From contig CBDDEC010000003.1 of NCBI GenBank assembly GCA_965226785.1, positions 806,001-870,000 on the forward strand: a stretch of 64,000 nt of DNA, read 5' to 3'. The position numbers were made by a program, and so were the translations under genes. Every line of letters starts with the position of its first letter. The first letter of the stretch is position 1. Positions 53,468-61,878 of the stretch are shown one piece after another. Source of the stretch: CBDDEC01 sp965226785 (lineage in GTDB: Bacteria > Chloroflexota > Dehalococcoidia > UBA2979). The notes under the pieces are model-generated. The model saw nothing but the letters and a program-made list of their open reading frames with translations. It did not search any database and was not told the DNA's origin.

Positions 53468-53872
53468 ATGACCGCGCGGCGACTGGCACGCTCCATCGCA
53501 TGGCGTGTTCTGCTGCTTTTCGTGGCAGGGATGCTGGTGGCGCTCGGCCTGTCGCAACTGCGCAACCTCCTTGACCCAGCCGCCGACAACTCACCGATCG
53601 TGTACGCCGGTACGGGCGCGCTGGTGCTTGCCCTCGGGATGTTGACAGCGTTGCCGACCATCACATTCGGGGCGTCGCGCGAGATGCTGGCCACGGTGGC
53701 GGTGGTCGTCGCGCTGTCGCTGCAACTTGTGCCGTTCGAGGTGCTCTACGGGGGGACGGCGTTCGTGCTCCGGATTCCCCTGACATTCGTTGCCGTCTGG
53801 GGGCTGCGCACGAGGTTCGCCACGCGTCGCCGCCGGCCGCGTGCAAACCCTGATCGCTCTCGATCGCCGTAG
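53468..53872 (+). CDS. Hypothetical membrane protein
   Basis: A 134-residue protein with four predicted membrane segments (VLLLFVAGMLVALGL, VYAGTGALVLALGMLTAL, MLATVAVVVALSLQLVPF, FVLRIPLTFVAVWG) and a strongly basic C-terminus (RRRRPRANPDRSRSP). I do not recognise the family. It follows the Ddn-like gene by 15 bp and probably shares its transcript. No ribosome binding site is clear. Confidence 0.55.
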   Translation: MTARRLARSIAWRVLLLFVAGMLVALGLSQLRNLLDPAADNSPIVYAGTGALVLALGMLTALPTITFGASREMLATVAVVVALSLQLVPFEVLYGGTAFVLRIPLTFVAVWGLRTRFATRRRRPRANPDRSRSP

Positions 53873-53911
53873 AGTCGCCCTCGACGCAGGGGCGCGACGA
53901 AGGAGCAGACG

Positions 53912-54700
53912 ATGGATCTCGGATTGAGTGGGCGGGTCGCCATGGTCACCGGCGGCAGTCGAGGCATCGGACGGGCCTGTGCGCACGAGCTGGCGCGCGA
54001 GGGCGCCAGCGTCGCCGTCGTGGCGCGCGACGGTGCACGGCTGGCGGAGGTGGCGAACGAGCTCGAAGCCTTCGGCGTGAATGCGCTCCCGGTCGCGGCC
54101 GACCTCGCGACCGCCGAGGGCTGCGCGGCGGCGGTCGAGGAGACGGTCGAGCAGTTGGGTCCGGTCGACGTGCTCATCAACAACGCCGGCGCAGCGGGCA
54201 TGGCGCCGATCCTCGACCTGCCGACCGACGTCATCGACAGTGCGATCGGCCTCAAGCTGTATGGCTACCTGCGTCTGGCGCAGCTCGTCGCGCCCGGCAT
54301 GCAGGAGCGCGGCTGGGGCCGCATCGTCAACATCGCCGGCGGCGCCGGCTCCAGCCCGACCGAGGGCAACTTCCCGACCGGCCTCGCCAACATTGGCGTG
54401 CTCAACATGACGCGCGCCCTCTCGGACGCCGTCGCCTCGGACGGCGTGCTCGTCAACACCATCTGTCCTGGCATGACCGACACCGACCGCGGCCGCGAAC
54501 TGCTGGGCGCACAGGCGGAACGGCGAGGCGTCAGCATCGAGCAGCAGCTCGCCGACACGGGCGCGCGCCTCCCCGCAGGCCGCATTGCGGAAGCCGAGGA
54601 GATCGCACGCGTGGCGACCTTCTTCGCCTCGGATGCCTGCTCCTACGTCCACAGCAGCTCGATCTACATGGACGGCGGCGCGCGGCGCAGCACGCCGTAG
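53912..54700 (+). CDS. SDR family protein with altered active site
   Basis: An SDR-fold protein of 262 residues. Cofactor binding looks intact (MVTGGSRGIGRACAHELA, INNAGAAGMAPIL). The catalytic Tyr-x-x-x-Lys is missing: the matching place reads NFPTGLANIGVLNMTRAL, with Thr156 and Asn160 instead of Tyr and Lys. The C-terminal SSIYMDGGARR motif is normal. It may be an atypical SDR with a different mechanism or a non-enzymatic role. AAGGAG lies before the ATG. It ends two bases before the convergent methyltransferase gene. Confidence 0.82.
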   Translation: MDLGLSGRVAMVTGGSRGIGRACAHELAREGASVAVVARDGARLAEVANELEAFGVNALPVAADLATAEGCAAAVEETVEQLGPVDVLINNAGAAGMAPILDLPTDVIDSAIGLKLYGYLRLAQLVAPGMQERGWGRIVNIAGGAGSSPTEGNFPTGLANIGVLNMTRALSDAVASDGVLVNTICPGMTDTDRGRELLGAQAERRGVSIEQQLADTGARLPAGRIAEAEEIARVATFFASDACSYVHSSSIYMDGGARRSTP

Positions 54701-54702
54701 GC

Positions 54703-55458
54703 CTACGTTCGCAGCACGGCCACGAACAGCTCGCTGCTGCCCGGCTCGACTTCGCTGTGTTCGAAGGGGATCGCACGAGCGTCGAACCCGGCGGCGTCGA
54801 GGGCGGCCAGCCACTTCGCGCGTGGGAGCATGCCCTCCACGTGGCGATCGAGCACGGTCTCGACCGCGCCGTCGGCCTGACGCAGCACGTAGACGTAGTC
54901 CACCTGGTACCGGCCGTTCGTCGGATCCGGGTCGTGGGTCCACTCGAGGTAGCGCAGCGCTCGCCCGTCTAGACCGTCGTGGCCGCCGTGTTCCGTTCCC
55001 GGCTTGAAGGTCTCGTGGAGGGCGTCCGGCTGGAACAGTGCGATGCCGCCCGTCTCAAGGTGGGCCGCGGCGGTGTTCGCGACGGCGCGAACGTCCTCGA
55101 CGGTCGTCAGGTAGCTCGTCGCGTCATGGGCGAAGACAGCGTCGAAGCGCCGACCGAGGCGCAGCGTCCGCATGTCGCCCTCGATGTGCTCGAGCTCCGG
55201 GTTGATGGCGCGGCTGAGCGCCAGCATGTCAGGGGAAAGATCCGTCAGCGTCAACTCGAAGCTCGTCTTGAGGTGCGAAGCGTTGTTCCCGCCGCCCGAT
55301 CCGAGTTCGAGCACTGAACGCACCGGTCGCGCGTGCTCCTCGAACAGCCGCGCGTACGTCGCGGCCTCCTCGGCATAGTCCTCGGGCGCTGTGATCAGGT
55401 GGAACCAACCGGCAAGGTCGGTGTACATCCGGGGCAGCGCGGCGCTCGTGTCGCTCAT
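54703..55458 (-). CDS. Class I SAM-dependent methyltransferase
   Basis: A Rossmann-fold methyltransferase of 251 residues. Motif I is SVLELGSGGGNNASHLK, motif II is LTLTDLSPDMLALSRAINP, and acidic motif III is VFAHDATSYLTTVEDVRAV. The N-terminal WFHLITAPEDYAEEAATYAR is typical of a subgroup of small-molecule methyltransferases. The substrate is unknown. The ATG at 55458 has no ribosome binding site; a TACGAT -10 motif ends seven bases upstream. Confidence 0.87.
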   Translation of the reverse strand: MSDTSAALPRMYTDLAGWFHLITAPEDYAEEAATYARLFEEHARPVRSVLELGSGGGNNASHLKTSFELTLTDLSPDMLALSRAINPELEHIEGDMRTLRLGRRFDAVFAHDATSYLTTVEDVRAVANTAAAHLETGGIALFQPDALHETFKPGTEHGGHDGLDGRALRYLEWTHDPDPTNGRYQVDYVYVLRQADGAVETVLDRHVEGMLPRAKWLAALDAAGFDARAIPFEHSEVEPGSSELFVAVLRT

Positions 55459-55465
55459 GGCGCGC

Positions 55466-55471
55466 ATCGTA
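55466..55471 (-). promoter_or_regulatory. -10 element for leaderless methyltransferase transcript
   Basis: TACGAT on the minus strand, seven bases before the ATG at 55458. No Shine-Dalgarno sequence is present. Confidence 0.4.
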
Positions 55472-55498
55472 GCGAGGCGTCGGCGCATCGGAGATGGC

Positions 55499-55642
55499 CT
55501 AGCCCGCGGGTGTCGCCTCCGTCGCGCTCTTCTCGGACGGGGCGATCGAGATCCATGGCGCCAGCGGCTCGCCGAGGTTCATGCGATAGCCCAACGACAG
55601 CACGGTCGTGAGGATGGGTATGTCTGCGACAAAATCTGCCAT
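55499..55642 (-). CDS. Very short hypothetical reading frame
   Basis: A 47-codon frame, MADFVADIPILTTVLSLGYR continuing to NLGEPLAPWISIAPSEKSAT. The composition is protein-like and hydrophobic in the middle, resembling the C-terminal end of a membrane protein. It could be a small membrane protein or the relic of a deleted gene. A purine-rich AGGAAGG lies about 20 bases upstream of the ATG, too far for a good site. Confidence 0.3.
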   Translation of the reverse strand: MADFVADIPILTTVLSLGYRMNLGEPLAPWISIAPSEKSATEATPAG

Positions 55643-55790
55643 CGCCCGAACTCGAAACCTTCCTAAATCTGTGGATACCGCTTAAGTCGTTGATGGACCG
55701 TGATCGGGTATCCGCAGAGTATTGGTCGCGTCCTCAGAACCCACCCGTATCTGTCACTGTGTCATTCGATTCGATAAGGATTGAGCAGAT
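55643..55790. other. AT-richer leader before the ABC uptake operon
   Basis: About 150 bp clearly richer in A and T than the surroundings, placed directly upstream of the substrate-binding protein gene. It probably holds the operon promoter and perhaps a metal- or cobalamin-responsive element. I looked for a B12 box and a Fur-like palindrome and found no convincing match. Confidence 0.4.
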
Positions 55791-56831
55791 TTGAACGAGT
55801 CTATCGGTAGAGTGTTCTCGCCCCTCCTCCTGCTCGCCCTCGTGGGCATGGCCCTCGTGCTGGTCGCGTGCACGGGGGACGACGATGACGCCGAGGGTGG
55901 GGCGGCGGCCACGCCGACGCCTGTTCCGCGTGCGACCGCGCTGGCGTCCACGCCCACGCCCGAGGCGACAGCGACGCCCGAGCCTTCGGCCTACCCGCTG
56001 ACCGTGACGGACATGCTCGGGCGGGAGGTCGTGATCGAGGCGAAGCCGGTGGTCGTGGTGGCGATCAGTCCGACGGCCGTCGAGTATGTCTACGCCGTGG
56101 GCGGCGAGATCGTGGGACGGAGCTCCTCGGTCGCGTATCCGCCGGCGGCTGCGGCCGCTCAGGACATCGGCTCGGCGTACCAGCCGAGCATCGAGAGCGT
56201 GATTGCGCTGCGCCCTGACCTCGTGGTCGCGGACTCGGTGATCCACGGATCGCAACCGCAGCTGCGAGCCTCGATCGAGGCGTTGCCGGTGCCGGTGGTA
56301 TTCGCCGGCGCCGAGAGCTACGACGACGTGATCACCGGCATCTCGCTGCTGGGCCAGGTGTTCGACGCCAACGAGGAAGCGGCCGCGCAGATCGCGGAGA
56401 TCGAAGCCGCCCTCGAGGCGGCAACGGCCGCGCTGGCGGGCGCGGAGATCACCGCGGTGGCACTGATCGCGGACCGCGACCAGAGCCTCTACGCCGCGAA
56501 GATCAGCTCGTTCGTCGGGGACCTGTTCGACCGCGTCGGCATCGAAAATCCGGCGGCGGACCAGCCGGACGCCTGGCCATTCCCCGGCTACACACTGCTG
56601 GCGCCGGAGTTGCTGCTGCGCTTCGACCCGGCGCTGATCTTCACGATCACGCCGGCGCCCGAGCCGGCCCCCCGGCTGTCGACGCTGATCCCGCAGATTC
56701 CGCCGTTCCGAGGGCTCACCGCCGTCACGAGCGGCCAGGTGATCGAGCTCGACGTCGAGGTCTTCCTGCAGGCCCCGGGACCCCGCGTGCTGGACGCGCT
56801 GAACACGCTGCGCGAGCTCGCCGAGAGCTAG
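55791..56831 (+). CDS. ABC transporter substrate-binding lipoprotein (FecB/BtuF type)
   Basis: A 346-residue binding protein for a siderophore, haem or cobalamin. The start is TTG with AAGGA about 10 bases upstream. A lipoprotein signal ends in the lipobox ALVLVAC, so the protein is anchored outside the membrane. A Thr/Pro-rich linker (TPTPEATATPEP) follows. The periplasmic-binding fold then begins with the family pattern LTVTDMLGREVVIEAKPVVV and continues SIESVIALRPDLVV and SLLGQVFDANEEAA. It is the first gene of a three-gene uptake operon. The ligand cannot be fixed from sequence; iron chelates or cobalamin are the likeliest. Confidence 0.88.
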   Translation: MNESIGRVFSPLLLLALVGMALVLVACTGDDDDAEGGAAATPTPVPRATALASTPTPEATATPEPSAYPLTVTDMLGREVVIEAKPVVVVAISPTAVEYVYAVGGEIVGRSSSVAYPPAAAAAQDIGSAYQPSIESVIALRPDLVVADSVIHGSQPQLRASIEALPVPVVFAGAESYDDVITGISLLGQVFDANEEAAAQIAEIEAALEAATAALAGAEITAVALIADRDQSLYAAKISSFVGDLFDRVGIENPAADQPDAWPFPGYTLLAPELLLRFDPALIFTITPAPEPAPRLSTLIPQIPPFRGLTAVTSGQVIELDVEVFLQAPGPRVLDALNTLRELAES

Positions 56832-56835
56832 CGCA

Positions 56836-57870
56836 ATGGCCCGGCGGACAGGTGTCCCGACTCCGCCGGGCGCTGGGTGGCAGCACCAACGGCAGCGCCG
56901 CTTCTTGATCGCTATCTCGATCGGCGCGGGGTTGCTGCTCGCGGTCGGGTTCACCTCGCTGATGCTCGGCGCGATCTTCGTCGGCCCCGTCGATGCGGCG
57001 CGCGGGCTCGCCTCAGAATCCGACCTGTTTACCCGCCTGGTGGTGTGGGAGATCCGGCTGCCGAGGTTCCTCGACGCCATGCTCGTCGGCGCGGCGCTGG
57101 GGACCGCTGGAGCGTTGCTGCAGGTCGTGACGCGCAACCCGCTGGCCGATCCAACGATCCTCGGGATCAGCTCCGCCGCCGGGCTGGCGATCGCGATCAT
57201 GCTGGTCACCACCGGGAACCCCTCGGACACCGCGCTGGCGCTGGCCGGGGTCGGCGGTGGGCTCATCGGCGCGGGTGGGATCCTCGTAATCGCGTGGGGC
57301 GGCGCGGTGTCGGCGCTACGGCTGACGCTGGCCGGCGTGGCGCTGGCCGCCTTCTTCGGCGCGGCGATCGTCGGCCTGCTCGCATCGTCGCGGACGTTTC
57401 TCGAGATCAACCTCGGCTTTCTTGCCGGAGGGCTCTATGGCTCCGAGTGGCGCGAGGTGAAGGCGATCGCGCCGTGGGTGATCCCGGGCCTCGTTGGCTC
57501 GCAGCTGCTGGCCGGCCGCCTCAACGCGCTCGCCCTCGGCGATGAGATCGCGGCCAGCCTGGGGGTGCTCACCGACCGCACGAGGCTGTTCGTGCTGGCG
57601 CTGGCGGGCGCGCTCACGGGCGTCGCTGTCTCGGTCGCCGGTCTGGTCTCGTTCGTCGGGCTCGTCTCACCGCACCTCGCACGCTTCGCCGTGGGGTCGG
57701 ACCAGCGCTACCTGCTGCCGGCGTCGATGCTGACCGGTGCGCTCTTGGTGGCGAGCGCGGACCTCGCGGCACGGCTGGTGATCCAACCGTCCGAACTGAC
57801 GATGGGCATCCTCACGGCGGCCATCGGCGCGCCGTTCCTGCTGTATCTGCTGCGCTTCCGGGCGACCTGA
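56836..57870 (+). CDS. FecCD-family ABC permease
   Basis: A 344-residue membrane subunit with about ten helices. Typical FecCD/BtuC motifs are WEIRLPRFLDAMLVGAALGT, LLQVVTRNPLADPTILGISS (the conserved NPLADP loop) and VAGLVSFVGLVSPHLARFAV, with EPS/EPG-type contact sequences replaced by QPSELTMGILTAAIGAPFLL at the C-terminus. It likely works as a homodimer with the ATPase encoded next. It lies four bases after the binding-protein gene. Confidence 0.92.
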   Translation: MARRTGVPTPPGAGWQHQRQRRFLIAISIGAGLLLAVGFTSLMLGAIFVGPVDAARGLASESDLFTRLVVWEIRLPRFLDAMLVGAALGTAGALLQVVTRNPLADPTILGISSAAGLAIAIMLVTTGNPSDTALALAGVGGGLIGAGGILVIAWGGAVSALRLTLAGVALAAFFGAAIVGLLASSRTFLEINLGFLAGGLYGSEWREVKAIAPWVIPGLVGSQLLAGRLNALALGDEIAASLGVLTDRTRLFVLALAGALTGVAVSVAGLVSFVGLVSPHLARFAVGSDQRYLLPASMLTGALLVASADLAARLVIQPSELTMGILTAAIGAPFLLYLLRFRAT

Positions 57871-57907
57871 TGAGCTGCCCGCTGGGCCGGCGAAGGAGGA
57901 GAGCCCG

Positions 57908-58684
57908 ATGCTGATCGAGGCCGAACGCGTCAGCCTCGGCTACGACGGCGTGCCGGTCGTGCAGGATGTATCGCTGCGGATCGCCCCGGGCGAGTTCGTC
58001 GCGATCGTGGGACCGAACGCGTCCGGCAAGAGCACACTGCTGCGCGGCCTCGGACGCTTGCTGCGGCCGCTGTCGGGCCGGGTCTGCTACGACGGCGAGG
58101 ATGCGCGTCGCATTCGTTCGAACGAGGTCGCGCGCCGCCTCGCTCTGCTGCTACAGCTGCCTGAGCTCGATGTCGACCTGACCGTCGAGGAGCTGGTGTG
58201 GCGCGGCCGGACGCCCTACCAGCGCGCGTTGCGACCGCCGACCGAGGCCGATGCGGTGGCCGTCGACCGCGCGATCGCGGAGGCGGACCTCGAGGATCTC
58301 CGTCTGCGACCGCTACGCCGGCTCTCCGGTGGCGAGCGCCAGCGCGCCTGGATCGGGCTCGCGCTGGCGCAGGAACCGGAGGCGCTGTTGCTGGATGAGC
58401 CGACGACTTTCCTCGACCTGCGCCACCAGCTGGAGATCATGCGCGTCCTGCGGCGGCTGCACGGCGACGGCCTCACCGTCGTCGCCGTGCTGCACGACCT
58501 GGCGCTGGCCGCCCGCTTTGCCGACCGCGTGGTGGCGTTGATCGATGGCGGCATTGCACTCGACGGCGCGCCGTCCGAGGTGTTCGAGGCGGCGGCGCTG
58601 GAGCAGGTGTTCGGCCTGCCGATGACCGTGCTCGCCGATCCGGCGACGGGCGCGCCCATCCCATTGCCATTCGACCGCGAGTAG
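57908..58684 (+). CDS. ABC transporter ATP-binding protein (FepC/BtuD type)
   Basis: A 258-residue ATPase that drives the uptake system. It has Walker A VGPNASGKSTLLRGLG, Q-loop LLLQLPELDVDLTVEEL, signature RRLSGGERQRAWIGLALAQE, Walker B EALLLDEPTTFLDLRHQ and switch histidine VVAVLHDLALAARFAD. All are intact. It follows the permease after 37 bp, with a GGAGGAGAG ribosome binding site. With the two genes before it, it forms a complete importer. Confidence 0.93.
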   Translation: MLIEAERVSLGYDGVPVVQDVSLRIAPGEFVAIVGPNASGKSTLLRGLGRLLRPLSGRVCYDGEDARRIRSNEVARRLALLLQLPELDVDLTVEELVWRGRTPYQRALRPPTEADAVAVDRAIAEADLEDLRLRPLRRLSGGERQRAWIGLALAQEPEALLLDEPTTFLDLRHQLEIMRVLRRLHGDGLTVVAVLHDLALAARFADRVVALIDGGIALDGAPSEVFEAAALEQVFGLPMTVLADPATGAPIPLPFDRE

Positions 58685-58709
58685 TCTCCGCAGGCAGCGG
58701 AGGTTCGCG

Positions 58710-59465
58710 ATGGGCCACTACGCCACACCCGAGGACGCCTACTGGGCCTTCTTCGACCAGTTCAACGCGAACAGCGCTGACGGCTGGGCGGGCGTGATGA
58801 GCTACCCGCACGTGCGGGTGTCCCCACCGCGCGGGGGTGCAACGCCGCGGACCGCCTCGCGCGTCTTCGCCACGGCAGCGGACTACGCGGCGCAGGCAGC
58901 GGCGACGTTCGAGCGCATCAGGGCCACGGGCTGGGTGCGCACCGAGGGCATCGAGCCTGAGCGCGTCCACACCTCGGAAGATCGGGTTCACCTGGCGGGC
59001 GGGTGGACGCGTTACGACGCCGCGGGCGAGCCGATCCTGACCAACCGCGTGACCTACGTCATGACTCGCCCGGGCGAGGGCTGGGGGATCCAGGCGCGGT
59101 TCGGCATCGACACCTGGGACGAGGATGCGGACACCAGCGAACCGGAGCGCCTGGCGCTCGCGGTCGATCGCCGCGCGATCGATGCTGCCGCAGCCGGGGA
59201 CGATGAGGCGCTTCAGGACGCTCTCGCATTCCCGGTGACCCATGTGCAGGTCGGTGATGTGACGATCGAACGCGCGGAGGACTTCACGAGCCGTCGCGTC
59301 CCCTCGCGTCTCGAGTCGGAGGCGCGCGTGGTTCAGGCGGGGGCGCGGGCGGTCAACCTCGCCGTCGAACTACGCGGGGACGGCCTGGCCGTCGACGAGC
59401 TGCTGCTGATCGTCGAGCAGGACGGCACGTGGGGTATCAGCGCCACATCGCTGATCGCGCGCTAG
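58710..59465 (+). CDS. NTF2-like fold protein with two repeats
   Basis: A 251-residue soluble protein that appears to be two copies of an NTF2/SnoaL-like cone fold. The first half reads TPEDAYWAFFDQFNANSADG and continues ILTNRVTYVMTRPGEGWGIQ; the second has AAGDDEALQDALAFPVTHVQ and VDELLLIVEQDGTWGISA. Such proteins bind small hydrophobic ligands or act as isomerases or dehydratases; no catalytic residues can be named. A GCGGAGG site precedes the ATG. It lies 25 bp after the importer ATPase and may be in the same transcript. Confidence 0.65.
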   Translation: MGHYATPEDAYWAFFDQFNANSADGWAGVMSYPHVRVSPPRGGATPRTASRVFATAADYAAQAAATFERIRATGWVRTEGIEPERVHTSEDRVHLAGGWTRYDAAGEPILTNRVTYVMTRPGEGWGIQARFGIDTWDEDADTSEPERLALAVDRRAIDAAAAGDDEALQDALAFPVTHVQVGDVTIERAEDFTSRRVPSRLESEARVVQAGARAVNLAVELRGDGLAVDELLLIVEQDGTWGISATSLIAR

Positions 59466-59469
59466 CGGA

Positions 59470-61785
59470 TCATCCCGGCGTCAGCATCAGCGTCGCCTCG
59501 GCGTTCGCCTCGATGTCGGACCAGTCGATGTACAGCGGGTGGTATTCGACGTTGCGCCAGCGTTCGAGGTTGTCGCTGTAGTGCGGTGAGCCGGGCTGCC
59601 CGGAGTTGCCGGGCGGGATGCAGATCTGCGCGGCGTTGAGGTCACGCAGGTCGTAGATCTGCCGGAATGAGACGCCCGAGGACGAGGCGGCGCCGTAGGC
59701 GAGCGATGTGTTGAACACGGTGTTCACGTCGCCACCGACCTCGAGGGCGGGCAGGTTCACGAGGTCGGCCAGCTCGGGGTCGCGTCCGAGGTTGTGATTC
59801 CAGCCCATGCGGTGCTCGTCGCCCCAGCGCCAGGCGGTGGCGTCGTCGCCCTGGCGCGCGCGCACCGCCGAGGCGGTGGCGGCGAGCGCCGCCTCGATCG
59901 CCTCATCCCAGGAGTCGAACTGATCGAGCATCAGCGCACTGTCCTGCGCGATCTGTTCGGCCACGATGCGGCGTCCTTCGGCCGGCAGCAGCCGGGCGAT
60001 GCCCTCGACGACGCCGTAATAGCGCTGCGCGGTCAGGTCGCTGAGCTGGTGGCAGGCCTCGGAGTAGACGACGGCGGCGGTGCTCTCGACATCGAGGTTG
60101 CCGTCCCAGCCCTCGAGGAGCGCCTGCATCGCTGCGGCGTCAGCGTCGCTCGCGGCGAAGGAGGTGAAGCGCTCGGTCATGGCGCGGGCGTGGCGGCTCG
60201 TCTGGTCGGCCTGCAGGCGCGGCATCTCGTCAAGGCTGAACACCTCGACCTCGTCCATCACCTCGCGCAGCCGATCGGCGCGATAGGCGGTCGAGGTCGA
60301 CGAGAGGTAGTGGGGGTAGTCGTCAGTGGTCGTCTTGTTGTTGGCGGTGACGATGAAGCCGTTCGACGGGTTCTGATCGGTCGGCAGCTCCTCCTTCGGC
60401 ACGTCGCCATCCCACTCGTGCGCGCCATCCCAGCCGGGGACCGGGAGGAGCCACGCGGGGCGCTTCGGTACGCGGCCGACGTACTGGTAGCCGATGTCGC
60501 CGGCGGGGTCGGCGAAGCAGAAGTTGCCGCTGATCGAGTCGTAGATGCGGAGCGCCGCGCTGGCCTCGGCGGCGGTCGAGGCGCGGTGGAGCGCGTTCAT
60601 GGCGTCGTAGTCGTGGGTGGGCGCGGCGAGGCCCCAGCGGCCGGCCAGCACCTCGTCGTCGGTCAGCGGATCGCCGCTGAGCACGGGGCCGTGCGGCGTG
60701 AGCCAGACGACGCCATTCTCGGTCGTGAGATCGCCGCTCTCTGGGTCGCGCACCTCGAAGGTCTCGTCGATGCGCTCGAGGGCGGTCCAGCCGTCGGGGG
60801 TCTGCGCCTCGGGTCCGTCGTCGCCGCGGCGGATGCGCTCGCGGTAGAGGTCCCAGCGGTCGCCCTGGGCGTGGGTCATGGTCCAGGCGACCTTCGTGTT
60901 GTGGCCGTAGAAGTTGGGGCCGGGGTAGCAGGGATTACAGGGGCCGGCGACGGTGAACTGCGGGCACTCCATGTGCACGACGTACCACTGGCCGGGGATG
61001 CCGATGGCGAGGTGGGGGTCGCCGCAGACGATGGGCGCGCCGGTGTCTGTACGGGAGCCGTGGATCACCCAGCAGTTGGAGCCGCCGCCTGCGGGGATGG
61101 GGCCGTCGGGCTGGCCCATCGCCAGCTCGATGTCCTCGAGGAACGGGTGCGCGTCCCGCTCCCAGCGGCCGCCGGAGGGCGTGATGATGGCTGCATCCTC
61201 GGCGTTGTCGGGCACGAGGGCGGCAACGGCCTCGGCGCCGAGGGTGGCCGCGACCTTGGCGAAGCGGATCCTGCTCGCCCATTGGTTGTTGCCGTTGACC
61301 ATCTTGATCACCGCGAGGGAGTCGATCGGGGTCCAGGGGTCCATCCGGTGAGGCCCGTCGGGCCCGCCGAGGACGCGGAACTCCCAGGGCGTGGGGTTCG
61401 TGGCGATGGCGGCGTTGATGCCGGCCGCGTAGGCCTCCAGGACCTCGCGCGCACCGTCGCTCTGGTGCTCCCACTCGGCGGCGGCGAGGCGGCCGAAGCC
61501 GAGGCGGCGGTTCTGGCGATCACGGTTGAGGAGCCCTCGATTGAGCATCGCCGCTGAGGTGCCGTGGGCCATGCGGCGGTAGAGCTCGAGCTGGAAGGCG
61601 CGGTCCTGGCCGATCGCGTAACCCTGGCCGAAGAAGGCGTCGCGGGCACTGTCTGCCTTGATGTGGGGGATGCCCCAGCGGTCGCGGGTGATGCGGAGCG
61701 GGGCATCCGGGCCCGCGACGGTGACGTCGCCCTCGACGGTGGCGAGGCAGTCCTCCGGTCGGGCGTCGACGTCGGCGATGGTCAT
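59470..61785 (-). CDS. Penicillin acylase family N-terminal-nucleophile hydrolase
   Basis: A 771-residue amidohydrolase of the penicillin G acylase / acyl-homoserine-lactone acylase superfamily. These are made as one chain and cut by autocatalysis. The alpha part includes ITRDRWGIPHIKADSARDAF and GQDRAFQLELYRRMAHGT. The predicted cleavage point and catalytic serine are in IPAGGGSNCWVIHGSRTDTG. Beta-chain landmarks are NFYGHNTKVAWTMTHAQGDR and NNKTTTDDYPHYLSS. No signal peptide is visible, so it would stay in the cytoplasm, unlike most relatives. The substrate is unknown. Confidence 0.88.
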   Translation of the reverse strand: MTIADVDARPEDCLATVEGDVTVAGPDAPLRITRDRWGIPHIKADSARDAFFGQGYAIGQDRAFQLELYRRMAHGTSAAMLNRGLLNRDRQNRRLGFGRLAAAEWEHQSDGAREVLEAYAAGINAAIATNPTPWEFRVLGGPDGPHRMDPWTPIDSLAVIKMVNGNNQWASRIRFAKVAATLGAEAVAALVPDNAEDAAIITPSGGRWERDAHPFLEDIELAMGQPDGPIPAGGGSNCWVIHGSRTDTGAPIVCGDPHLAIGIPGQWYVVHMECPQFTVAGPCNPCYPGPNFYGHNTKVAWTMTHAQGDRWDLYRERIRRGDDGPEAQTPDGWTALERIDETFEVRDPESGDLTTENGVVWLTPHGPVLSGDPLTDDEVLAGRWGLAAPTHDYDAMNALHRASTAAEASAALRIYDSISGNFCFADPAGDIGYQYVGRVPKRPAWLLPVPGWDGAHEWDGDVPKEELPTDQNPSNGFIVTANNKTTTDDYPHYLSSTSTAYRADRLREVMDEVEVFSLDEMPRLQADQTSRHARAMTERFTSFAASDADAAAMQALLEGWDGNLDVESTAAVVYSEACHQLSDLTAQRYYGVVEGIARLLPAEGRRIVAEQIAQDSALMLDQFDSWDEAIEAALAATASAVRARQGDDATAWRWGDEHRMGWNHNLGRDPELADLVNLPALEVGGDVNTVFNTSLAYGAASSSGVSFRQIYDLRDLNAAQICIPPGNSGQPGSPHYSDNLERWRNVEYHPLYIDWSDIEANAEATLMLTPG

Positions 61786-61864
61786 GCATGGCTCCTGGTC
61801 GGTTGGTGGCTCCGGCGAGTTATAGCACCGCGCTCTGCTGGCGGGGTGTTAGGCATCACGCCCC

Positions 61865-61870
61865 TATACT
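61865..61870 (+). promoter_or_regulatory. -10 element for leaderless ABC operon transcript
   Basis: TATACT ends eight bases before the ATG at 61879. There is no Shine-Dalgarno sequence. Transcription would begin at or next to the start codon. Confidence 0.5.
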
Positions 61871-61878
61871 CATTCGCA

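Noticed and set aside
55734..57410. 558-codon frame antisense to the binding protein and permease genes
   Set aside because: The plus-strand genes have clear family motifs; this frame is compositional shadow.
59794..61557. 587-codon open frame antisense to the penicillin acylase gene
   Set aside because: It mirrors a strongly conserved gene and has Gly/Val/Arg-rich shadow composition. High GC makes such long antisense frames common.
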